This document shows positions 46,435 through 52,761 of a DNA stretch of 64,000 nucleotides, piece by piece. The translations under genes were made by a program, and so were the position numbers. How positions within the stretch are numbered: position 1 is the first letter of the stretch; each line of letters begins with the position of its first letter. Source of the stretch: Bacteroidales bacterium (lineage in GTDB: Bacteria; Bacteroidota; Bacteroidia; Bacteroidales; UBA932); contig SUYR01000013.1 in assembly GCA_015060335.1 (NCBI GenBank), positions 1-64,000 of the forward strand. The letters are read 5' to 3'. The notes beneath the pieces were generated by a model. It worked only from the letters and a program-made list of their open reading frames with translations. It was not told the DNA's origin and made no database searches.

Positions 46435-47919
46435 ATGAGAATAATTATAATCGGTGCAGGTCCCGGAGGATATGAAACTGCATTGCTGGCCGCGAAAAGG
46501 GGAGTGGAAGTGGTCCTGATAGAGTCGGGGCACGTAGGCGGAACATGTCTTAATGAAGGATGTATTCCTACGAAGTCGTTCTGCAGGAATGCTGAAGTGC
46601 TCGATACTCTGAAAGAGGCTTCTGTCTTTGGTGTCAGTGACTTGTCTTATACCTTTGATTTCTCGGCAGTACGAGACAGAAAGAATGCCGTCGTAGAGCA
46701 GCTGAGGGGCGGAGTGGAATCCTTGCTGTCCAACAAACTCATTACGCTTGTCCGTGGCAAGGCTTCCTTCAAGGATGAGCATACAGTTACAGTTACTCCG
46801 GATGTTTCTGGTATTGCTGCCTCTTCTGATGTTGCGGTTTCTGATGACACCACGCGTTCATCTGCTGACGTTTCGGGGACCGATGTGATGTTGCAGCCTG
46901 TTGACTACACAGCCGACTACATCATCATCGCCACCGGCTCCACATCAGCTTCCCTTCCGATACCCGGCGCTGATCTCCCGGGAGTCATCACCTCTAAGGA
47001 AATCCTTGACATTGAGGAAGTTCCACAGAGATTATGCATTATAGGCGGAGGGGTGATCGGACTGGAGTTTGCCTCTATCTTCAACAGCTTCGGCAGCGAA
47101 GTTACAGTAATCGAATACTGCAAGGATATCCTTCCTCGGTTCGATACAGACCTTGCCAAACGCCTCAAGCAGAGCCTCGGCAAACGCGGCATTGAGATAT
47201 TTACACAGTCTCAGGTCTTGTCGATTGCTTCAGACTGTGAGGCGGTGCAGGAATTCGCTGAGCATGGTATTTCGCTTGCTGCGGCTGGACAGCTTGCTGT
47301 CACGTTCTCCCGAAAAGGTAAGGACGAGACCGTAGTTGCGGACAAGGTGCTCATGGCAGTAGGCCGTCGTCCTGCAGTCTCCTCACTGAATCTCTCTGAT
47401 ATCGGTATCGAGTACTCTCCTAAGGGAATTGTCGTGAATGATTCGATGCAGACAAACATTCCTCATATATATGCAGTCGGTGACATAAACGGAAAGATGA
47501 TGCTCGCTCATGCGGCTACTTTCCAGGGCATTGTCGCCCTCGACCATATAATGGGCTTGACTGACGATATCGATCTTTCAGTAATGCCCGCCGCTGTGTT
47601 CACGTCTCCTGAAGCTGCTACAGTCGGCATGACCGAGGATGAATGCAAGGATAAAGGAATTCCTGTCAAATGCCTCAAGTCATTCTTCCGTGCAAACGGA
47701 AAGGCAGTGACAATGGGGGAGACTGACGGATTCTGCAAGATTGTCGTCGATCAGTCCGGCAGAATATTAGGATGCCACATGTTCGGCCCGCATTCGTCCG
47801 ATATCATCCAGGAAATCACAGCCCTTATCAATTCAAAGGCTACGGTAGATGACCTCAGGAATATAATCCACACTCATCCGACTCTTACTGAAGTGCTTCA
47901 ATCGGCTGTGCATCAATAA
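46435..47919 (+). CDS. lpd: Dihydrolipoyl dehydrogenase (L protein)
   Basis: This 494-aa flavoprotein reoxidises the dihydrolipoyl group of GcvH with NAD+. The FAD motif GAGPGGYETA, the redox-active cysteines in GGTCLNEGCIPTK (Cys38 and Cys43), the second nucleotide fold IGGGVIGLEFA, and the active-site HTHPTLTE near the C-terminus are all present. A Ser/Asp-rich segment at about 122-157 is longer than in typical members, between the strand VTVTPDV and the YIIIATGS strand. The start MRIIIIGAGPGG at 46435 is chosen over an upstream frame extension that would overlap gcvPB by 56 bases. Confidence 0.95.
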   Translation: MRIIIIGAGPGGYETALLAAKRGVEVVLIESGHVGGTCLNEGCIPTKSFCRNAEVLDTLKEASVFGVSDLSYTFDFSAVRDRKNAVVEQLRGGVESLLSNKLITLVRGKASFKDEHTVTVTPDVSGIAASSDVAVSDDTTRSSADVSGTDVMLQPVDYTADYIIIATGSTSASLPIPGADLPGVITSKEILDIEEVPQRLCIIGGGVIGLEFASIFNSFGSEVTVIEYCKDILPRFDTDLAKRLKQSLGKRGIEIFTQSQVLSIASDCEAVQEFAEHGISLAAAGQLAVTFSRKGKDETVVADKVLMAVGRRPAVSSLNLSDIGIEYSPKGIVVNDSMQTNIPHIYAVGDINGKMMLAHAATFQGIVALDHIMGLTDDIDLSVMPAAVFTSPEAATVGMTEDECKDKGIPVKCLKSFFRANGKAVTMGETDGFCKIVVDQSGRILGCHMFGPHSSDIIQEITALINSKATVDDLRNIIHTHPTLTEVLQSAVHQ

Positions 47920-47941
47920 GTCCGGTTTCCTCTTCCAATAT

Positions 47942-47976
47942 CAGGCAGTTCTTCTCTCAGAGCTGCCTGGTTTTGT
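47942..47976 (+). terminator. Probable terminator of the gcv operon
   Basis: CAGGCAG pairs with CTGCCTG over a 14-base loop and is followed by GTTTTGTCTG, a modest T-run, 22 bases after the lpd stop. Confidence 0.6.
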
Positions 47977-48163
47977 CTGTTCCCCTGTAAGATAACTCAA
48001 TATCTCCACACTCAGATACACAAAAATTATAACTGCGATCCACATATCTTTTCTGTTTTAAGTTTACATCGGCAAAGATATCACCTTGTTGTGCTAATAC
48101 GTGGCACATGTGGAATTTCTTATCTGTCTGAGAATATTGATTGTCTGATACACAATGCTTTAG

Positions 48164-48201
48164 CCTATATGCCTGCTCCCCAAAGTACGCAGGCGTATAG
48201 G
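48164..48201. repeat. Long imperfect hairpin
   Basis: CCTATATGCCTGC pairs with GCAGGCGTATAGG across a 12-base loop, with one G-T wobble; the stem can be extended by a few weaker pairs on both sides. It has no strong T-run on either strand. It may be a terminator, an mRNA-stabilising structure or a remnant of a mobile repeat. Confidence 0.6.
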
Positions 48202-48252
48202 TTAATTTGCTGATATTCAGCGGATTGAGCTGTGGCGCTGACAAGACGCTTT

Positions 48253-48290
48253 CTCCGTCATTTCGACCGAGCGTCGAGAGTGGAGAAATC
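48253..48290 (+). repeat. Dispersed repeat copy 2, intergenic
   Basis: This 38-base element matches the gcvPA copy (44916-44953) at 31 of 38 positions. It begins CTCCGTCATTTCGACC and ends GTGGAGAAATC. Unlike the first copy it lies in non-coding DNA, its usual place in Bacteroidota genomes. Confidence 0.75.
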
Positions 48291-48337
48291 TGCCGACCAT
48301 CATTGCGTATCAGCGGATTTTAAAATGCTCCGTGCCT

Positions 48338-48361
48338 CGGGGTGTAAAAACTGACACCCCG
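48338..48361. repeat. GC-rich hairpin upstream of the liv-type operon
   Basis: CGGGGTGT pairs with ACACCCCG over the loop AAAAACTG. It ends about 50 bases before the -33 element of the livH promoter. It could terminate incoming transcription or be a small regulatory structure. Confidence 0.5.
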
Positions 48362-48409
48362 GATGAGAAGTTTTATGACGGTTTTGGTTCTTGATTATGT
48401 GAAATCTGC

Positions 48410-48440
48410 TTGTGATTGTTTTCTAATATTATTATATTTG
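48410..48440 (+). promoter_or_regulatory. Promoter of the nine-gene LivHMGFK-GHKL-PARP cluster
   Basis: TTG at 48410-48412 and TATATTTG at 48433-48440 are separated by 20 bases, an exact Bacteroidota-type promoter. The ATG of livH is 29 bases further on. No other promoter of this quality was seen up to 60057, which agrees with one transcript for all nine genes. Confidence 0.7.
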
Positions 48441-48469
48441 CAAGTTGTATAAAATCGACTTTTGTTGCG

Positions 48470-49339
48470 ATGTTTGGACAGTTTGTCATAAATGGTTTGA
48501 TAACCGGCGTGTTGTATTCTCTACTGTCAATAGGTTTTGCTTTAGTGTACAATACAACAAAGATTTTTCATATAGCCGCTGCTGCGCTCTACGTTGTTGC
48601 TGCGTATATGTTCTGGGTTTTTTCTTCGCACTTGGGACTGCCTTTTTGGCTCGGAGGAATCATATCGGTTTCTATTACGATATTGGTAAGTGTTCTTACT
48701 GAGATCTCGGTATATCGCCCGTTGAAGATGAAGAACTCTTCTTTGAATGTGGCGATGATTGCATCAATCGGAGTAATGACGGTTCTTGTCAATCTCATAG
48801 CAATGTTTTTTGGAAATGAAACAAAGGTCATCAGTAATGAGATTATGAAGGTCTATACTTTTGGAGATGTCATTATAACCACTCCGCAGATGATGCAGTT
48901 GGTTGTGGGATCTTCTGCTCTGCTGATTTTTCTGTTTTTTATTTCAAAAACCAGTTTGGGTGTGAGACTACGTGCCATAAGTTGCGATGATTCCTTGTAT
49001 TGCACTATGGGATACAGTACTGCAGGAACAAGAATTATAGTTTTTGTTATAAGCGGATTCTTCATCGCTCTTGCAAGTTGTCTGACAGTATTCGATATTG
49101 GTATGGATCCGCACATGGGTATGAATATGCTTATAAATGCAATGGTGGCAATGATTATAGGTGGAGTTGGCAGATTTGGAACATGTGTTGCCGGTGGTAT
49201 TATATTAGGACTTCTTCAGTCGCTCGTTGTGTTCCAATTTGCATCCAACTGGCAGAATGCCATCACTTTTCTGGTTTTATTGATTTTCCTGTTTTTCCGT
49301 CCGCAAGGAATTGCAGGATATAAGCAGCGCACTGTCTGA
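48470..49339 (+). CDS. livH: ABC transporter permease, LivH-like
   Basis: This 289-aa inner-membrane protein has about eight hydrophobic segments. MFGQFVINGLITGVLYSLLS is the usual N-terminal pattern of the LivH family, and FFIALASCLTVFDIGMDP and the Gly-rich MIIGGVGRFGTCVAGGIILG follow it in the expected order. The family imports branched-chain amino acids, amides or urea. The start at 48470 is used because a frame extension back to a TTG at 48416 would begin upstream of the promoter -7 box. The stop shares one base with the livM start (TGATG). Such importers are uncommon in Bacteroidota. Confidence 0.9.
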   Translation: MFGQFVINGLITGVLYSLLSIGFALVYNTTKIFHIAAAALYVVAAYMFWVFSSHLGLPFWLGGIISVSITILVSVLTEISVYRPLKMKNSSLNVAMIASIGVMTVLVNLIAMFFGNETKVISNEIMKVYTFGDVIITTPQMMQLVVGSSALLIFLFFISKTSLGVRLRAISCDDSLYCTMGYSTAGTRIIVFVISGFFIALASCLTVFDIGMDPHMGMNMLINAMVAMIIGGVGRFGTCVAGGIILGLLQSLVVFQFASNWQNAITFLVLLIFLFFRPQGIAGYKQRTV

Positions 49340-50211
49340 TGGAATATTTTCTTCATATTGTCATAATGCTCAATATCTATATCATGTTGGTGTTGAGCGC
49401 AAATCTTCCAGTAGGAATGGCAAGGCTTCTGACCTTATGTCAGGCAGCATTTTATGGAATAGGCGCATATGTAAGTGCGTATTTTCTGATGCAGTTCAAT
49501 CTTCCGTTCATTGTTGTCGCATTGGCTGTCATGCTTATTACCGGGGCCTTCAGCTGGATAGTTTCTTTTGCATCAGTGAAACTTAAGAATGACTATTTCA
49601 TTCTGGGAACTCTAGGATTTCAGATGATTGCATATACAGTACTTTACAACTGGACTGATGTAACTCGAGGACCATATGGCATTCCCGGCATACCTGGCAT
49701 CAAGATTTTTGGCTCTTGGGAAATTTCCGGAGTATTGGCTTATGCGATCCTTACATTTGTTACGATGTGCATGGTTGTGATGTTCTTCCATCTGATAAAG
49801 ACATCCCCTTACGGACGACTTCTGAAGGCGATGCGCAGTGATGAACTTTCAGTGCAGTCTGTTGGTAGAAATACTGTTGTGGCAAGATCATGGGCATTCT
49901 TCCTTTCTGCAGCCATATCCGGTCTTGCCGGTCTTTTCTATGCCTCTTATGTCAGTTATATAGATCCTACAAGTTTCACTCTGGATGAGAGTATTTTCAT
50001 TATAAGTGCCTTGTTTATAGGAGGTGTCGGTAATATCAGAGGTCCGGTTCTCGGAGCTGCCTTTGTTGTACTCCTTCCTGAAGTTTTGCGATTCGTTGGT
50101 CTGCCTGATGCTATCGCAGCAAATATGATACAGATCATTTATGGTTTGTCTTTGGTTCTGGTAATGTACTTCCGTCCTCAGGGGCTGATGGGAGAAAAAA
50201 CGGCCAATTGA
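49339..50211 (+). CDS. livM: ABC transporter permease, LivM-like
   Basis: This 290-aa membrane protein pairs with the LivH-like subunit. It has some eight hydrophobic segments and the LivM marks YFILGTLGFQMI, the GPYGIPGIPGIK loop, SPYGRLLKAMRSDELSVQSVG (coupling helix facing the ATPases) and GGVGNIRGPVLGAA. It starts on the last base of livH and is followed by livG after 1 bp. Confidence 0.9.
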   Translation: MEYFLHIVIMLNIYIMLVLSANLPVGMARLLTLCQAAFYGIGAYVSAYFLMQFNLPFIVVALAVMLITGAFSWIVSFASVKLKNDYFILGTLGFQMIAYTVLYNWTDVTRGPYGIPGIPGIKIFGSWEISGVLAYAILTFVTMCMVVMFFHLIKTSPYGRLLKAMRSDELSVQSVGRNTVVARSWAFFLSAAISGLAGLFYASYVSYIDPTSFTLDESIFIISALFIGGVGNIRGPVLGAAFVVLLPEVLRFVGLPDAIAANMIQIIYGLSLVLVMYFRPQGLMGEKTAN

Positions 50212-50212
50212 T

Positions 50213-50998
50213 ATGATACTTCAACTGAAAGATATTAGGATTAGTTTTACGAATGCCCGTAGTGAGGTGTTCAATCTGCTCAATGGAGTGAATCTTGAAG
50301 TTCCTAGAGGCAAGATCACAGCACTTGTCGGGGGAAATGGAACAGGTAAGACAACCCTTTTCAATATAATATCTGGATTTCAGCAGGATTTTGACGGTCA
50401 GGTTATTCTGGACGGAAAACGACTGAATGGCATTGCGCCTCATAGGATATCTCTTATGGGAATCGGACGTCTTTTTCAAGGAAGACAGCTTATGCCGGAT
50501 CTTACCTTGATGGAAAATATGAAGATTGCCTCAGATGACAAGACCGGAGAGTTTCCGTTCGATTCCATTTTTCGACGTAGAAAGATTGCGCAGAGTGAAA
50601 AGAATAAAGAAGAGAAGGCGATTTCTATATTGAAGCGTCTTTTTGGTGATGACAATAAATATCTTGGGATGCTTGATAGAAAGGCATCTGGTTTTTCGTA
50701 TGGTGAACAGAGGCTTATTGCTCTTGCCTGTCTGCTTATGGGTAACGATTCCTTTCTTCTGCTCGATGAACCAACGGCGGGTGTTAATCCTGTATATATA
50801 GACAAGATAAGGGAAATTATCCGCAGAATGGTTGATGAAGACGGACTTACTGTACTGCTGATTGAACATAATATGCATTTTGTCAGAGATCTGGCTGATT
50901 ATTGTGCTTATCTGGATGAAGGAAGGATAGTCAAAGTCGGTGATGTAAATGAGGTGCTTGATGACAAAGAAGTAAGAAACAGCTATTTAGGAGTATGA
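50213..50998 (+). CDS. livG: ABC transporter ATP-binding protein, LivG-like
   Basis: This 261-aa ATPase has Walker A GGNGTGKT, the Q-loop region GIGRLFQGRQLMPDLT, an unusual signature FSYGEQR instead of LSGGQ, Walker B FLLLDEPTAGVNP and the H-loop LLIEHNM. It drives the LivHM permease. It overlaps livF by 4 bp (ATGA). The SYGEQR signature is normal for LivG proteins. Confidence 0.92.
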   Translation: MILQLKDIRISFTNARSEVFNLLNGVNLEVPRGKITALVGGNGTGKTTLFNIISGFQQDFDGQVILDGKRLNGIAPHRISLMGIGRLFQGRQLMPDLTLMENMKIASDDKTGEFPFDSIFRRRKIAQSEKNKEEKAISILKRLFGDDNKYLGMLDRKASGFSYGEQRLIALACLLMGNDSFLLLDEPTAGVNPVYIDKIREIIRRMVDEDGLTVLLIEHNMHFVRDLADYCAYLDEGRIVKVGDVNEVLDDKEVRNSYLGV

Positions 50999-51705
50999 CA
51001 GAAATATTGAAAATATCTTCTCTTACGGGAGGCTACGTTCCTGGTCTTAAGATTCTGAGAGGTGTCGATCTCACTCTGAAGATGGGGGAGACTTTAGGAA
51101 TAATTGGTCTTAATGGTTCAGGAAAGTCCACATTGGGCAAGGCTATTATGAATCTGATACCATGGAGACTGGGACTTATTACTTTTGAAGGAAAGAATAT
51201 TATGGATAAGTCAACGTCAGATCTGGCTCTCGGCGGTATTTCCATAATGCAGCAAGGGGGACGAGTCTTCAGAGAGTTGTCTGTGTGGGAAAACCTCCAG
51301 TTATCTTTCGGCCACATCAAGGATTCGTCCTATATAGATGAATTGAAGACGATAATACCACTTCTATCCATGCCTGAGAGTGAACTTCGCTCCAAGATGG
51401 CGGATAAGCTTAGCGGCGGTCAGCGACATCAACTTGCTTTGGCAATGACCCTTGCTCAACGCCCTCGTCTGCTTATCCTGGATGAACCTAGTGCAGGATT
51501 GTCTCCGAAGTCAGTGGAGAAAATGTACGAGATACTATCTCAGGTACGCGAACGCATGAACGTATCCATTATCCTCATTGAGCAGAATATCAATAAAGCC
51601 ATACAGTTCTGTGACCGCAGTCTCCTTATCAGTCAAGGCATCATAGCCAAGGAGTTTGTTAATAAAGATATAAATGAAGTTGAAAGTGTAATGTTTAATA
51701 GATAA
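50995..51705 (+). CDS. livF: ABC transporter ATP-binding protein, LivF-like
   Basis: This 236-aa ATPase is the partner of LivG. Walker A is GLNGSGKST, the signature LSGGQRHQ, Walker B LLILDEPSAGLSP, and the H-loop LIEQNI. SIMQQGGRVFRELSVWENL corresponds to the LivF Q-loop segment. The solute-binding lipoprotein gene follows 4 bp downstream. Confidence 0.92.
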   Translation: MTEILKISSLTGGYVPGLKILRGVDLTLKMGETLGIIGLNGSGKSTLGKAIMNLIPWRLGLITFEGKNIMDKSTSDLALGGISIMQQGGRVFRELSVWENLQLSFGHIKDSSYIDELKTIIPLLSMPESELRSKMADKLSGGQRHQLALAMTLAQRPRLLILDEPSAGLSPKSVEKMYEILSQVRERMNVSIILIEQNINKAIQFCDRSLLISQGIIAKEFVNKDINEVESVMFNR

Positions 51706-51709
51706 TTCT

Positions 51710-52759
51710 ATGAAAAGAGTTTCTAAATTTCTGATTGTTTTTATGTTTTTGCCTGTCTTTTTATCATGTAATTCGACGGGAACCGATAATCTTAAGATAG
51801 GTGTTATGTTGCCATTGACGGGATATGGCTCTCTCACTGGTGATCTCTTGAAGAAAGGAGTAGATCTTGCTGTAGATTCACTAAATCTCAATGAACAAAA
51901 TATTGAGGTTTTATTTGATGATAATAAGACCGATGGATTGAACGGTATAACTGTTTATAAGAATTTCAAGAGACAAGGTGTTTCATTTTATATCTCAGGA
52001 GGAGCTCCTTCTACTATGGCCTTAGCTCCACTTACAAAAGGGAATAATGAAGTACTGTTTGTCTCTGCAGTCAATTCAAAAGATTTGACTAACGTTACAG
52101 ACAGAGCGATACGCTTGTCTCCTACAGGTGAATCTATGGCAGCTAAACTGGCGGATTTCAATTATGATTCTCTCGGAATCCGTAAGACTGCGGTTGTATA
52201 TGTCAATATAGAGATGGGAGAGGAATTTTATTTAGGATATAAGGACAGATTTGTAGAAAAAGGAGGAGAGATTGTGGCTTCTCTGGTCTATGATACTGAT
52301 CAAAGAGACTTTAAGGATATTGTGAATAAAATTATTGCTGCATCTCCAGATGCATTGTATATAGTAGGAGTAGGAGAGTCTTTATCATCGCTTATACGAC
52401 AAATATCCTTAAACCCAAAGTCAAATAGAATTCTTCTCACTGGTGATTTCAATTTTTCTTCTCCAGTTGTCCTTAAGGCTTTAGAACAATATCCGTCTGA
52501 AGTATATTATACTGATATTGCTGTAGATCCAGAGTTCAAGCTTTTGTACGAAAAAACATATAATGAACCGGTAAGTAGTTATGCGGCGTTCACATTCAGT
52601 ATCATGCAGATTTATTCAGAAGTTTTGAAGCAGACCACAGATCCGACAGAGGTATATGCTAAAATAGCTTCTCATACCTTTAACTGTGCTATTGATTCTA
52701 TTAGCTTTTCAGAGAAAGGTGAGCCTTCATTTACAATAGATTATATTAAACTTCACTAA
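51710..52759 (+). CDS. livK: Substrate-binding lipoprotein, LivK-like (type I periplasmic-binding fold)
   Basis: This 349-aa lipoprotein (lipobox FLSC, Cys20) has a two-lobed periplasmic-binding fold of the Peripla_BP_6 class: KIGVMLPLTGYGSLTGDLLKKG, then SGGAPSTMALAPL, KTAVVYVNIEMGEEFYLGYK and VSSYAAFTFSIMQIY. It should capture a small ligand, perhaps an amino acid, outside the inner membrane for the LivHMGF importer, or act as a receptor for the signalling genes that follow. Identity is low enough that the ligand cannot be read from sequence. From here on the DNA is visibly more A/T-rich than in the livHMGF part. The next gene starts 2 bp later. Confidence 0.85.
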   Translation: MKRVSKFLIVFMFLPVFLSCNSTGTDNLKIGVMLPLTGYGSLTGDLLKKGVDLAVDSLNLNEQNIEVLFDDNKTDGLNGITVYKNFKRQGVSFYISGGAPSTMALAPLTKGNNEVLFVSAVNSKDLTNVTDRAIRLSPTGESMAAKLADFNYDSLGIRKTAVVYVNIEMGEEFYLGYKDRFVEKGGEIVASLVYDTDQRDFKDIVNKIIAASPDALYIVGVGESLSSLIRQISLNPKSNRILLTGDFNFSSPVVLKALEQYPSEVYYTDIAVDPEFKLLYEKTYNEPVSSYAAFTFSIMQIYSEVLKQTTDPTEVYAKIASHTFNCAIDSISFSEKGEPSFTIDYIKLH

Positions 52760-52761
52760 AG

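Larger units (their letters stand above)
47977..48469. other. Non-coding stretch with hairpins and repeat between lpd and livH
   Basis: I find no convincing gene here. The stretch holds a long hairpin (48164-48201), a dispersed repeat copy (48253-48290), a GC-rich hairpin (48338-48361), and the promoter of the liv-type operon (48410-48440). A 95-codon frame on the minus strand lacks support. Such a mix is typical of an integration boundary or of an RNA-rich intergenic region, but no att site or small-RNA promoter was recognised. Confidence 0.5.

Noticed and set aside
47957..48244. A 95-codon open frame on the minus strand between lpd and livH
   Set aside because: Its composition resembles no protein, it spans the long hairpin and no promoter or ribosome-binding site precedes it.
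48416..48469. An 18-codon upstream extension of livH from a TTG
   Set aside because: The extension would start upstream of the promoter -7 box at 48433-48440, and the family N-terminus starts at 48470.
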